Origin: RYN-230 sp963834515
GTDB lineage: Bacteria > Actinomycetota > Actinomycetes > Streptosporangiales > Streptosporangiaceae
NCBI GenBank assembly: GCA_963834515.1
Contig: CAWICB010000002.1
Coordinates: 930,001-994,000 of the forward strand
Reading direction: 5' to 3'
Length of the DNA stretch: 64,000 bases
In this document: positions 25,495 to 35,965 of the stretch, piece after piece
Position numbering within the stretch: position 1 is the first letter of the stretch
How the letters are laid out: each line of letters starts with the position of its first letter
Position numbers and translations under genes: made by a program
Notes under the pieces: model-generated
What the model was told of the DNA's origin: nothing
What the model saw: the letters and a program-made list of their open reading frames with translations, nothing else
The model's database searches: none

Positions 25495-25800
25495 GGGGGA
25501 GAGCCTAGGGGTTACGTCGCGCATGTGAGACCGGTTTGAACATCGATGACCATTCTCGTAGGCAGCCCAGGGCAAAGCCGCAGATACCGCAAAGGCCCTG
25601 CCATGCTGGCGTAGTTCTGCCCGCCGAAGCCGGTGCTAATCCACGTAGGAAAGGTGTGCGCCGGCGGTGGATTCGTGCGGAACCGCTGCTTTCACCACGG
25701 CTGGTGGCCAAGCACGGTTCAGCGCGGCCGAGGGCGCGTCCCGGGATTGTCGTTGACCAGCACTACATTGGGGGAGCAGGGGTGAGCGAGGAGGGTGGCC
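25495..25800. other. Intergenic region
   Basis: This 306-bp gap between divergent genes has no supported gene or RNA. It should carry promoters in both directions, but no clear -35/-10 pair is seen. A GAGGAGG ribosome-binding site for the methyltransferase gene lies at 25787-25793. Confidence 0.35.
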
Positions 25801-26664
25801 GTGCAGGCACAGCCTGGGCAGGCGCAGTACGCGGATGACCGGCCCGCGCCGGACCGGGGCGGGCCGGGTCACCGGCCCAGCCGGCACGACGACGCGCGCA
25901 CCATGGTGGTCCGCGACGTGCTGCAGGCGGTGATCTCCCAGCTGGCCGCGCAGGCCGGGCGGGCCCAGCTGGACATCATCGACGCCGGCGGCGGGACCGG
26001 GGGGTTCGCGGTGCCGCTGGCCGCCGCGGGGCACACGGTCACGGTGCTCGACCCGAGCCCGGATTCGCTGGCCGCCGCGCAGCGGCGGGCGGCCGAGATG
26101 TCGGTGCCGCTGCGCGCGGTCCAGGGCGACGCCACCGACCTGGCCGCGCTGGCTGGCGGGCAGGGCGCCGACCTGGTGCTGTGCCACAGCGTGCTGGAAT
26201 ATGTCGACTCCCCGGCCGCTGCGATGGCCGCGGTGGCCAGCGTGCTGCGGCCGGGCGGCGCGGTGAGCGTGCTGGCCGCCAGCGCGGTGGCGGCGGTCAT
26301 CCACCGGGCCCTGGCCGGGCGGTTCGATGAGGCGCGGCGGCTGCTCGCCGCGGTCAGCACCACGGGCATCGTGGCGGATGGCCCGGGCGGCGCGGCCGGG
26401 ACGGGCAGGCCCCCCGGCGGCGTGCCAGGACGGCCGGAGCCGCGCCGGTTCACGCTGGCCGAGGTGACCGGGCTGATCGAGGAGGCCGGGCTGCGTCCCG
26501 GCGCGGCACACGGCATCCGGGTGTTCACCGACCTGGTCCCGGGCTCGTTCACCGACGTTGACCCGGGCGCGGCGGACGCGCTGCTGGCGCTGGAGCGGGC
26601 CACGTCGGTGCACCCGGCCTTCCATGACATCGCCGCGCAGTTCCACGTGCTCGGATTCCGCTGA
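25801..26664 (+). CDS. Class I SAM-dependent methyltransferase
   Basis: The protein has 287 residues from GTG 25801; the GTG at 25795 is too close to the GAGGAGG. Motif I is IIDAGGGTGGFAVPLAAAG, motif II is VTVLDPSPDSLAAAQRRAAE, followed by QGDATDLAAL and LVLCHSVLEYVDSP (motif IV) and a helical insert at 165-200. It resembles methyltransferases found next to dinB in other actinobacteria, whose substrates are unknown. It is 10 bp upstream of dinB. Confidence 0.85.
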   Translation: MQAQPGQAQYADDRPAPDRGGPGHRPSRHDDARTMVVRDVLQAVISQLAAQAGRAQLDIIDAGGGTGGFAVPLAAAGHTVTVLDPSPDSLAAAQRRAAEMSVPLRAVQGDATDLAALAGGQGADLVLCHSVLEYVDSPAAAMAAVASVLRPGGAVSVLAASAVAAVIHRALAGRFDEARRLLAAVSTTGIVADGPGGAAGTGRPPGGVPGRPEPRRFTLAEVTGLIEEAGLRPGAAHGIRVFTDLVPGSFTDVDPGAADALLALERATSVHPAFHDIAAQFHVLGFR

Positions 26665-26674
26665 GCCGGCCGCC

Positions 26675-27889
26675 GTGGACGACGCCGGCTGCCACATCCT
26701 GCACGTGGACATGGACGCGTTCTATGCCAGCGTGGAGATCCGGGACCGGCCCGAGCTGGTCGGCCAGCCGGTCATCGTGGGTGCCACCGCCAGCCGCGGC
26801 GTGGTGCTGTCCGCGTCCTACGAAGCGCGGGCGTTCGGGGTGCGCTCGGCCATGCCGGTCACCCGGGCCCGGCGGCTGTGCCCGCAGGCCATCTTCATCG
26901 GCCCCCGGCACGGCAGCTATGCCGCCGTCTCCCGGGAGGTCATGGAGGTCTTCCGGTCGGTCACCCCGGAGGTGGAGCCGCTCGCGCTGGACGAGGCGTT
27001 CCTCGACGTGTCCGGGGCGATCCGGCGGCTCGGGCCGCCCGCCCGGATCGGCGAGCTGATCCGGGCCACGATCGCCGAGCAGCAGGGCATCACCTGCTCG
27101 GTCGGGGTCGCCTCGTGCAAGTTCGTGGCCAAGCTGGCCTCGGCCCGGTGCAAGCCGGACGGCCTGCTCGTGGTGCCCGCCGATGGCGTGCTGAACTTTC
27201 TGCACCCGCTGCCGGTGGCCGCGCTGTGGGGGGTGGGCGAGCAGACCGGGCAGGTGCTGGCCCGGCTCGGGCTGCGCACCGTCGGGGACATCGCGCAGAT
27301 CCCGGTGGCCACGCTGCAGCGGGAGCTCGGCCCGGCCGCCGGGTCCCACCTGGCCGCGCTGGCCTGGGGGCAGGACGAGCGCCGGGTGATCAGCAGCGTC
27401 CCGGAGAAGAGCATCGGCGCGGAGGAGACATTTCCGGCTGACGTCGATGACCCGGAGGTGATCCGCCGCGAGCTGCTCCGGCTCTCCGGGCGGACAGCCC
27501 GCGGCCTGCGCTCGGCCAACGCCCTGGCCCGGACCGTGGTGATCAAGCTCAGGCTGGCTAACTTCACCACCATCACCCGGTCCCGCACGCTGCCCGAGCC
27601 GACCGACGTGGCGCAGACCATCTACACCACCGCCTGCACGCTGTACCGCGCGTCCGGTCTCGACTCGCGGGCCCGGCTCCGCCTGGTCGGGGTGCGTGCC
27701 AGCGGCCTCGTCCCGGCGTCCCGGGCCGCCACCCAGCTGGCCCTCGGTGACCGGCCGTCCGGCTGGCGGGACGCAGAACGGGCCCTGGACCGGATTACCG
27801 GGCGGTTCGGTGCCGATTCGGTGCGGCCGGCTGCCCTGGTGACCGGGCAGCGGCCCGCACCGCCTGCCCGGCCGCCGGAAGAAGGCTGA
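26675..27889 (+). CDS. dinB: DNA polymerase IV (Y-family)
   Basis: A translesion polymerase of 404 residues from GTG 26675. Catalytic motifs are ILHVDMDAFYASVEIRD (first Asp), SYEARAFGVRSAMP and LALDEAFLDVSG (Asp-Glu). A helix-hairpin-helix region (WGVGEQTGQVLARLGLRTVGDIAQ) and the little-finger domain follow. QLALGD near residue 367 resembles a beta-clamp-binding motif. All metal ligands are intact. Pol IV extends mismatched primers and bypasses minor-groove adducts. No LexA-type box is evident upstream. Confidence 0.95.
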   Translation: MDDAGCHILHVDMDAFYASVEIRDRPELVGQPVIVGATASRGVVLSASYEARAFGVRSAMPVTRARRLCPQAIFIGPRHGSYAAVSREVMEVFRSVTPEVEPLALDEAFLDVSGAIRRLGPPARIGELIRATIAEQQGITCSVGVASCKFVAKLASARCKPDGLLVVPADGVLNFLHPLPVAALWGVGEQTGQVLARLGLRTVGDIAQIPVATLQRELGPAAGSHLAALAWGQDERRVISSVPEKSIGAEETFPADVDDPEVIRRELLRLSGRTARGLRSANALARTVVIKLRLANFTTITRSRTLPEPTDVAQTIYTTACTLYRASGLDSRARLRLVGVRASGLVPASRAATQLALGDRPSGWRDAERALDRITGRFGADSVRPAALVTGQRPAPPARPPEEG

Positions 27890-28137
27890 TATGCTCGCGC
27901 TTAACCGGATGAATTCGAATATCCGTTTGGCTGAACCCCGGCTCGGCGGGTGGCCAGGCGGGGGGTCGGCCTGGCCTGCGCCGGGGGACATCTGGGCCCG
28001 CGGGACGACCGGAACCCCTTTACCCTCGCACTGCCCTTCCACCCAGAGCCGGCGGGCTCGTATTCTTGAGAAGAACCTGGACCGTGAGATGAAGTCATCG
28101 CACCCGTCCCCGCGCGCGAGGTTTCATGGGAGGCGCC
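27890..28137. other. Intergenic region upstream of the DUF3040 gene
   Basis: The 248-bp gap contains a small dyad TTCTT-GAG-AAGAA at 28063-28075 in an A/T-richer patch, about 65 bp before the GTG at 28138. It is a candidate operator or promoter element. No gene is supported. Confidence 0.35.
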
Positions 28138-28548
28138 GTGCCGCTGTCTGAGCACGAGCAGCGTCAGCTCGAGCAGATCGAGCGTGCGCTCTATGCTGAG
28201 GATCCAAAGTTCGCGCAGGCCGTGCGCGCCAAGGATCCCCGGGTGCACTACAAGCGCCGGATCGTAGAGGCTGCGATCGGGTTCCTGCTCGGTGTCGGCC
28301 TGCTGCTGGCCGGCGTCGTATCCAAGCTCACCGTGATCGGCGTGGCTGGCTTTGTGGTGATGCTGGCCTGCTCGATGTGGGCCCTGTCCAGCTGGCGGCA
28401 CATGTCCGGCGGCGCGGTCGGGCGCAGCCCGGCGCGGGACCGGCGGGACCGGCGGGACCGGCGGGGCCATTCGGCGGTCAAGCCCCGGGCACGGTTCATG
28501 GAGCGGATGGAAGAGCGCTGGCGCCGCCGCCAGGAGCGGGACCGGTAA
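28138..28548 (+). CDS. DUF3040 membrane protein
   Basis: The protein has 136 residues; GTG 28138 is chosen because GGGAGG (28128-28133) precedes it. It begins MPLSEHEQRQLEQIERALYA, the DUF3040 signature. Two transmembrane helices follow (AAIGFLLGVGLLLAGVVSK and VIGVAGFVVMLACSMWAL), then a basic tail with three DRR repeats and MEERWRRRQERDR. The family is actinobacterial, small, of unknown function, and often found between dinB and mraZ as here. Confidence 0.88.
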   Translation: MPLSEHEQRQLEQIERALYAEDPKFAQAVRAKDPRVHYKRRIVEAAIGFLLGVGLLLAGVVSKLTVIGVAGFVVMLACSMWALSSWRHMSGGAVGRSPARDRRDRRDRRGHSAVKPRARFMERMEERWRRRQERDR

Positions 28549-28572
28549 GGTCGGCCAGCACAGCCGCCCGGG

Positions 28573-30989
28573 TCAGGCCTGGGCTCTGCCCGGCTGGCCG
28601 AACCGCCGCCGCAGTGCGGCACCGACCCGGTGCGCGGCCACGTCCATCCAGCCGAACACGTCCAGCGCGTGCTGCAGCCCGATGCGCACCGGCACCAGCG
28701 CCGACGGCGGCAGCAGCCGGGCCCGCCAGCGCACCCGCCGGGTGGCGCGGGCGGCCAGCGCCTGCCGGACCTGCTCGGTATCGGCCCGCAGGCCCGCCGG
28801 GTCGGCCGGCTCGCGGGCGTAACGGGCCCGCTCGGCCGCGCGGGCGATCCGGGTGAGCGCCTCGCGGCGGTCCGGGGCCATCGGCTGGGCCGTGGCCAGC
28901 TGGCTGGCCAGCGCGCGCGGCGAGACACTGCGCGACCAGGGCACCTGGTAGTCGGTCAGGTCGTCGAGCAGCTCAGCCCAGGCCGCCTCGGCGCGGCCGC
29001 GGTCGTCCGCCGTGCGGCGCCAGCGCTGGCGGCGGCGGGCCGACCGGACCACGCGGGGCGTGATCAGCGCGAGCACGGCCAGCGCCGCCACCGGCAGCAG
29101 CCAGATCGGTGCCGGGTGCCTGGTGACCGTGGTCCCGCCCACACCAACCTCACCCGGCACGTCGCCGAGCTTGCCCAGCGGGCCGGTGCGGGCCTTGGTG
29201 GGGCCGGACTGCGGGATGGTCGAGCTGGGGACCGTGCTGCCGGGCTGCCCGGTGACCGGGGCCAGCACCGGCGGCAGCGAGTAGCTGGGCGGGTTGGCGG
29301 TGGCCTGGCCGGCGGACCCGGCCGGGGTGGGCTCGAAGCGCAGCCAGCCGGCGCCCTGGAAGTACAGTTCCGGCCAGGCATGCGCGTCACTGGTCCGGAC
29401 CACCCACTGGTCATGGCCCACCGGGGTGCCCGCGGTGTAGCCGACCGCGACCCGGGACGGGATACCCAGCAGCCGGGCCAGCACCGCCATCGCGAACGCG
29501 AACTGCTGGCAGTACCCGCGGCGCTGCCTGGTCAGGAACTGGATCAGCGCCTGCGGGGTGGCGGGCTCCTGGACGTTGAGACTGTAGCTGAACTTGCCCG
29601 AGTCGGCGAACCAGTGCTGCAGCGCTACCGCCTGGCCGTAGCTCGAGGTCTCGCCGCGGGTGATCCGGTCAGCCAGCGCGGTCAGCGCCCGGAACACCCG
29701 CGGCACGCTCAGGTAGTGGCCGGTGATGCTGGCCGGCATCGGCCCGGCGTCGTGCTCCAGTTGCGCGTCGGCCGGGTCCACTTCCTGGCTGCTCACCGTG
29801 TAGCCGCAGCCCGGACAGGCTCTGCCCGGAGAACATGGTCAGCGTGCCCGGGTCGGCCCGCCAGTCCCCGGCTACGGTCACCCGGCGCGCCGGGTAGGGC
29901 AGCGGCAGGAAGCTCGCCGCCTGCGCGCTGCCGGTCAGGCCCCTGGCCAGGGTGACCGTGGTGTGCTCGGTGCTGGACGGGGTGCCCTTGGCCAGCCCGG
30001 GGACGGCGGGCAGCTTCCCGTCCGGCACGGCCAGGCCGGGGGTCGGCCCGAGGGTCCAGTTCTGCGCGGTGAGGTCGCTCAGCACATATACCTGCAGATA
30101 GTCCGGATCCGGGTCGGCGGTCCGGTAGCTGAGCACCTCGGATGCGTCGCTGCGGCGCAGATCACTGTTCATCTGGACCAGCGGGTTGGGCAGCTCGACC
30201 GCCTGGTCACCGGGGCCGCCGCCCGGCCCGGAGCCGGAGAACAGCTTGTGCTCGGCCAGCCCCGGCACCAGCAGCGGGACGAACAGCGCGATCACCACGG
30301 CGGCCAGCGCGATCCGGCGCCCGGCCGCAGCCAGGTCCTTGGTGTTCGGCGTGCCCCGGTCCGCCGTGGTGGCGTCGTCCTCGCGCTGCCATACCGTGAC
30401 CAGCCGGCCCCACAACCGCAGCCGTTCCCGCCCGTCCACGGCCAGCATGGTCAGGTAACCGGCCATACCCAGGCAGAACACGGCCATTTCGCCCGCCGCG
30501 CTCTGGTGTGCGCTGGTGGTCAGCGGCACACAGAACAGCACCAGCAGCGGCAGCCCGGCGGCGGCTGGGCGCCGCAGCCGGACCGCGATCAGGTCGGTGG
30601 CTACTGCGATCAAGCCGATCCCGGTCACGGCCAGGACCAGGATGGCGGGATACGCCGGGGCCGGCGAGGCGAACCGCCCGGCGTCCTGGAAGCCCTGGCT
30701 GGCCAGCACGCGCAGATGATGCAAGCGACGCCCAGGTCGGGAGCAGCCGGCCGACCGACCTGGTGCTGGCGAACTGCACGTTCACGTAGAGCAGCAGGGC
30801 GGCCAGCTCGGCCAGCGCGCACAGCACGACCGGCAGCCGCCGCAGCCGGGTCAGCGCACCGGCCACGGCCACCGAGGTGATGGCGCCGATGCCGATCCAG
30901 AACCAGTGCCAGCCCGCCACCACCGGGTAGACCGAGAACGAGGCGGCCAGCGTGGCCAGCGCCGCGGCCAGCGTCATCCGGTTGCTCAT
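28573..30989 (-). CDS. Transglutaminase-like membrane protein (TgpA type), frameshifted
   Basis: The gene starts at ATG 30989 (MSNRMTLAAALATLAASF), overlapping the DUF58 stop. The N-terminal part has several transmembrane helices. After an extracytoplasmic linker comes the transglutaminase core: RRGYCQQFAFAMAVLARLLGIPSRVAVGYTAG (Cys), SDAHAWPELYF (His) and WLRFEPTPAG (acidic residue). One more helix (IWLLPVAALAVLALITP) and a C-terminal DUF4129-like domain follow. Frame changes occur near 30722 and 29798, each explained by one extra base. The full protein would have about 800 residues. The operon with DUF58 and MoxR genes is typical; its substrate is unknown. Confidence 0.8.
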
Positions 30990-32290
30990 GGGCCGACCCC
31001 GGCCCGGGGCTGCGGGCGGCTGGGCGGGCTCGGGATACGCCGGGCAGTTCGGGGGCATGCGCGCAGCTGGTTCCAGGCCACCGGGAGCGGTGTATCCGCG
31101 GTCACCTTGGCTGACCCGCCAGCTGGCGGCCCGCAGGATCCCGGCGGCGGACGTCTATCTCGGCCGGGTCCACCGGCCGCCGGTCCGCTGCCGTGGCCCA
31201 GGTGGACACGGCCAGCAGCAGCGGCCACGGCGGGCCCGGCGTCGCGCCGCGCGGCGGCCAGCCGCCGGGCCTCCTCGGCCGACAGCCGCCCGGCCACCAC
31301 CAGGAACAGCCCGCCGGTCCCGCCGGTGCACCCGATCCAGCCCGTAGGTCAGGTTGCTGCCCCGCGACTGCTTGATCACCGCGAGCGAGTCGAGCAGTGT
31401 GTCCTCGAAGGAACCTGGTGCGGTGACCGGGCCCTGGTCGGTGACCAGCTGCCCGTCCATCCCGGCCCGGGTCAGGTGCACGCCGATGGACGCCATCGCG
31501 GCCGCGGCGAACTCGAACGAGGAGCCCACCCCGTGCGCCGCTGTGCGCCCTGGCCCGGGTATCCAGCAGCAGCACCGCACGATTGCGCGAACGCTGCTCC
31601 TCCCGGCGGACCATCAGCTCGCCGTGCCGTGCGGTGGACCGCCAGTGCACCCGGCGCAGCTCGTCACCGTCCCGGTACGGGCCGGGGGATAACGTCGTCC
31701 TCACCGGCTGTGTCGGCGGTCCGGGTCCGGCCACCGCCACCTTCGCCACGCCAGCCGCCGGCCAGCAGCCCGGCGGGCAGCGCGATGACCGGCGGGGTGA
31801 CCACCAGCGTGCTTTGCGAGGCGAACGACCGGGTCAGCTCGACCAGCCCGAACGCGTCGGTCACCCGCACCTGGAGCGGGCCGATGGTGTACTTGCCCCG
31901 GGTGCCGGACAGCAAGGGATAACTCAGTTCCCGGCAGCCAGCAGGCTCGATCCGCTCCAGCACGAAACGCCGCCGGACGCCCAGCGAGTAGGGCAGGCTG
32001 TCCTCGGCCAGCAGCAGGCCGGTGGGCAGCCGGGACACGTTCTCCAGCCGCAGGGTGACCGTGGCGCGGCGCCCGGCGGGCACCCGCGGCGGGCTCATCT
32101 GGCGGCTGCAGCGGATCCGGTACCTGGCCCGGCTGGTGGCCAGCACGGCGAGCAGTGGCAGCGCGACCAGCACGAGGCCGATGCTGAGCAGGGCCCGCTC
32201 GCCGAGGCCCAGCCCGAAGGCACCTGCGGCGACGCCCGCCGCCAGGAACGACTTGCCGCGCGTGGTGAATCCGGCGAACAGCGCCCGCAT
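30986..32290 (-). CDS. DUF58 domain protein, repeatedly frameshifted
   Basis: The start is ATG 32290 with two transmembrane helices (residues 14-50), then a beta-rich region (VTLRLENVSRLPTGLLLAED) and the DUF58 core GDELRRVHWRSTARHGELMVRREEQ. The remainder reads only by changing frame several times between 31.69 and 31.10 kb: SSFEFAAAAMASIGVHL, GSNLTYGLDRVHRR, LFLVVAGRLSAEEARRLAA, LLLAVSTWATAADRRPVDPAEIDV, AAGILRAASWRVS and VTADTPLPVAWNQL. The last frame ends at TGA (complement of 30986-30988), overlapping the tgpA start. At least five indels are needed. The parts keep family order, so error in the sequence is likelier than decay. Confidence 0.65.
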
Positions 32291-32397
32291 CCCGGCCCTT
32301 CCTCCAGACCCTGTCTAACTTACGTCAGGTTCCTAAGGGCTGGGGGTGCGCAGGATGCCGGCGAGGACGGGCCCGCCGGAGGATGCCGGGGAGGCGG

Positions 32398-32484
32398 GGC
32401 CCGCCGCAGGCGGGTGCTCGCCGAGCCGACGTTCGGCGCGACGCGGCGATCGGGGGGTCCAGGGGGGTCGTCCCCCCGGACTAA
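32398..32484. repeat. G/C-rich palindromic repeat, copy A
   Basis: A module of about 87 bp: GCAGGCGGGTGCTCGCCGAG, then GTTCGGCGCG, a GCGGCGA block, and GGGGGGTCCAGGGGGG-TCGT-CCCCCCGGAC. The last part folds into a strong hairpin. It ends immediately before the moxR stop codon. It is about 85 percent identical by eye to the copy at 42193. Confidence 0.8.
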
Positions 32485-33465
<981 letters not shown>

Positions 33466-33682
33466 CTGTCCTCCTTGGTCGCTGGGCCTGGCCGCCTTGC
33501 GCGCCCGCCAGCCGCCCCGCTGGCGTTGAGCGGTGCGTACCGACAGTACGTCCTGGACGCCAGCGTGCGATGCCGAGCACGGCCGGAGTCGCGAGCGGCC
33601 ACGGTTGCATCCCCCACTTTCCTCCCACGTCTCTGACCTGCCTATTTCCCGAAAATGTACCGGTCCGGGGAGGAGTGAAGCG

Positions 33683-33723
33683 TTGACCGTGGGGGAATGT
33701 GGAGTACAGTGGAGGCCGGTGGG
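33683..33723 (+). promoter_or_regulatory. mraZ promoter with MraZ box
   Basis: TTGACC (33683-33688) and TACAGT (33705-33710) form a -35/-10 pair with a 16-bp spacer. Overlapping it are four GTGG repeats beginning at 33689, 33699, 33709 and 33719, exactly 10 bp apart. MraZ is known to bind tandem GTGG/TGGG-type repeats one helical turn apart and to control its own operon. The sites cover the promoter, so autorepression is the likely mode. Confidence 0.7.
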
Positions 33724-33756
33724 GCAGACTGGTCACGGGGCGGGAGGTGAGGGCCT

Positions 33757-34189
33757 GTGTTCCTGGGCACTCACACGCCACGCCTGGACGAGAAAGGCCG
33801 GCTGTTCCTTCCTGCCAAGTACCGCGAGGAACTCGCTGGAGGGCTTGTGATCACCAAAGGCCAGGAGCGCTGCCTCTACGTGTTCCCGGTGGACGAGTTC
33901 GCCAGGATCACCGAGGCGCTGCGCGCCGCGCCGGTGACCGCGAAAGCGAGTCCGGGATTACAGCCGGGTCTTCTTCGCCAGCGCGTCCGACGAGGTTCCC
34001 GACAAGCAGGGCAGGATCACCATCCCGCCAGGCCTGCGCGAGTACGCGGCGCTCAGCCGTGACTGCGCGGTGATCGGCGCCAACACGCGCCTGGAGATCT
34101 GGGACTCCGCCGCGTGGGAGGCCTACCTGGCGGAGCAGGAGGACGCTTTCTCCGCAGCGTCGGAGGAGGTATTGCCAGGGGTGCTGTAA
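33757..34189 (+). CDS. mraZ: Transcriptional regulator MraZ, frameshifted
   Basis: The first gene of the division/cell-wall cluster, starting at GTG 33757 after GGGAGG. It starts MFLGTHTPRLDEKGRLFLPAKYREEL, the first AbrB-like domain. The frame breaks near 33945-33960; the second domain continues one frame over as DYSRVFFASASDEVPDKQGRITIPPGLREYAALSRD, then VIGANTRLEIWDSAAWEAYLAEQE, ending VLPGVL. Deleting one base restores a protein of about 143 residues. Both DNA-binding loops (DEKGRLFLP and DKQGRITIP) are intact. The GTGG box upstream fits autoregulation. Confidence 0.92.
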
Positions 34190-34365
34190 GCGGCGCCGGT
34201 TTAACCGGTGCCGTGTTTTCGGCGAGGTCTCCGCCCGTGCCTGGGGCAATCACGATGGCTGGCGTCACTTCCCCGGCGCCAGGCAGCGCGACCGCCCGCG
34301 CACCGCACGGATGGAGACCTGGCCGGGAACACACAGCCAGGCAAGCCCGGACGAGAGGGGACCTG

Positions 34366-35325
34366 ATGGGCGAGCCGGCGGCCGGCCATCTGCCGGTCAT
34401 GGTCGAGGAAGTCCTCGCCCTGCTGGGGCCGGCCCTGCAGCCCCGCGGCGCGATCCTGGTGGATGCCACCCTGGGCCGGGCCGGGCACGCCCGGGCGCTG
34501 CTCGACGCGCACCCCGGGCTGGCGCTGATCGGGGTGGACACCGACACCCAGGCCATCGAGGAATCGCGGCGGCTGCTCGCCCCCTACGCCGACCGGGTGA
34601 CGCTGGTGCACGCCCGTTACGACCAGCTCCCCGGGCTGCTGTCCAGCCACGGCGGCCAGCGGGTCCAGGGCATCCTGTTCGACCTCGGCGTGTCCTCCCC
34701 GCAGCTCGACGACCCGGCCCGCGGGTTCGCGTACTCCTATGACGCCCCGCTGGACATGCGGATGGACCAGAGCAACCCGCTGACCGCGGCCGACGTGCTC
34801 AACACGTACCCGGCCGGGCAGCTCGCCCGGGTGCTCCGGGACTACGGGGAGGAGCGGTACGCGCGGCGGATCGCCGACGCCGTGGTCCGGGCCCGGGCCC
34901 GTGCTCCACTTCGCTCCACCGGGCAGCTGGCCGGGATCGTCCGCGACTCCATCCCGGCCCCCGCCCGGCGGACCGGGGGCAACCCGGCCAAGCGCACGTT
35001 CCAGGCGCTGCGCATCGAGGTCAACGGCGAACTCGACGTGCTGCACGACGCGCTGCCGGCCGCCCTGGACAGCCTGGCCGTGGGCGGGCGCGTCGTGGTG
35101 CTCGCCTACCACTCGCTGGAGGACCGGGCGGTCAAGACCGTGCTGAGCCAGGCCGCCGCGGACCGCACGCCGCCCGGGCTGCCGGTGCCGCTGGACTCGG
35201 CCCGGCCCACGTTCCGCCTGCTCACCCGCGGCGCGCAGCGGCCCACAGCGGACGAACTGGCCCGCAACCCACGGGCCGCCCCGGCCCGGCTGCGGGCCGC
35301 CGAGCGGATCAGGGAAGCGGCATGA
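34366..35325 (+). CDS. rsmH: 16S rRNA (cytosine1402-N4)-methyltransferase
   Basis: The protein has 319 residues from ATG 34366. Motifs are HLPVMVEEVLALLGP, ILVDATLGRAGHARALL (SAM motif I), IGVDTDTQAIEES, LFDLGVSSPQLDDPARGFAYSYDAPLDMRMDQS (the RsmH signature), then NPAKRTFQALRIEVNGEL and LAYHSLEDRAVKTVL. It methylates C1402 in the ribosomal P site and is conserved between mraZ and ftsL. Its stop overlaps an ATG (ATGA) that opens an 18-codon frame leading to ftsL. Confidence 0.96.
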   Translation: MGEPAAGHLPVMVEEVLALLGPALQPRGAILVDATLGRAGHARALLDAHPGLALIGVDTDTQAIEESRRLLAPYADRVTLVHARYDQLPGLLSSHGGQRVQGILFDLGVSSPQLDDPARGFAYSYDAPLDMRMDQSNPLTAADVLNTYPAGQLARVLRDYGEERYARRIADAVVRARARAPLRSTGQLAGIVRDSIPAPARRTGGNPAKRTFQALRIEVNGELDVLHDALPAALDSLAVGGRVVVLAYHSLEDRAVKTVLSQAAADRTPPGLPVPLDSARPTFRLLTRGAQRPTADELARNPRAAPARLRAAERIREAA

Positions 35326-35374
35326 CCGCGAGACAGAGCGTTGCCATCCGTCAGTGGGGGATCGGGGTTGGGCG

Positions 35375-35965
35375 ATGAGCAGTGGCACAGACACCAGGGC
35401 ACGACCGCGCGCTGGGGAGGCGAGGCGCGCCGCAGGCGTGTTCTCGCCCCCCCGGCGTCCGGCGCGCAGCGGCGAGCGGGGGGATCCGGGGGGTCGCCCC
35501 CCCGGGCTAACCGAGCGGGGGGATCCGGGGGGTCGCCCCCCCGGGCTAACACAGCGCAGCGGCGAGCGGGGGGTCCAGGGGGGGCGCCCCCCCGGACAGA
35601 CAGAGCGGGGTCTGGGGGGTCGCCCCCCCGGGCTAACACAGCCCAAAACCCCGTTCGTGCTGTTCGTGCTGGGACTGCTCGGCGGCGGGCTGATCTGCCT
35701 GCTGGTCATCAACACCGTGCTGGCCTCGGGCGCTTACCGGATCAACACCCTGCAGCAGGCCGAGGCCACCCGGCAGCAGCAGGTCCAGCTCCTGCAGCAG
35801 CAGGTGGCCGCGGAGTCCGCCCCGTCGGTGATCGCCAGCCGGGCCCGCCAGCTCGGCATGGTGTCGCCGCCGCTGACCAAGTTCCTCAACCTGCGGACCG
35901 GCCGGATCATCGGCCAGCCCACCAGCGAGCCAGGCGTGCTGCCGGTTCCCGGGTATGTGCCGTGA
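35375..35965 (+). CDS. ftsL: FtsL-like division protein with a repeat-encoded N-terminal extension
   Basis: By position and topology this is FtsL: 196 residues, one transmembrane helix (about 93-115, FVLFVLGLLGGGLICLLVINTV) and a short extracytoplasmic coiled coil (LQQAEATRQQQVQLLQQQVA), then a region with RQLGMVSPP. FtsL scaffolds FtsQ, FtsW and FtsI at the septum. The unusual part is residues 17-89, encoded by the palindromic repeat at 35424-35643: four copies of GGRPPG(L/Q)T with RSGER and ERGDP spacers. ATG 35375 overlaps the stop of an 18-codon frame that begins at 35322, so the original start may have been there. The stop overlaps ftsI (GTGA). Confidence 0.8.
   Translation: MSSGTDTRARPRAGEARRAAGVFSPPRRPARSGERGDPGGRPPGLTERGDPGGRPPGLTQRSGERGVQGGRPPGQTERGLGGRPPGLTQPKTPFVLFVLGLLGGGLICLLVINTVLASGAYRINTLQQAEATRQQQVQLLQQQVAAESAPSVIASRARQLGMVSPPLTKFLNLRTGRIIGQPTSEPGVLPVPGYVP
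35424..35643. repeat. G/C-rich palindromic repeat, copy B, expanded, inside ftsL
   Basis: It starts with the same GCGCGCCGCAGGCG block as copies A and C, then has a GGCGCGCAGCGGCGAGCGGG block and a hairpin GATCCGGGGGGTCGCCCCCC. A 39-bp unit ending CCCGGGCTAAC is perfectly repeated (35473-35511 and 35512-35550), and two more diverged hairpins follow (to 35643). All lie in frame in ftsL. Confidence 0.85.

Noticed and set aside
25525..25800. Riboswitch upstream of the methyltransferase gene
   Set aside because: I looked for cobalamin, SAM and cyclic di-AMP signatures and saw none.
33757..34189. Programmed frameshifting in mraZ
   Set aside because: There is no typical slippery heptamer with a downstream structure, and the same kind of break occurs in many unrelated genes in this window, so sequence error explains it better.
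35424..35643. Complete insertion sequence
   Set aside because: The element is too short, has no transposase frame and shows no target-site duplication that I can see.
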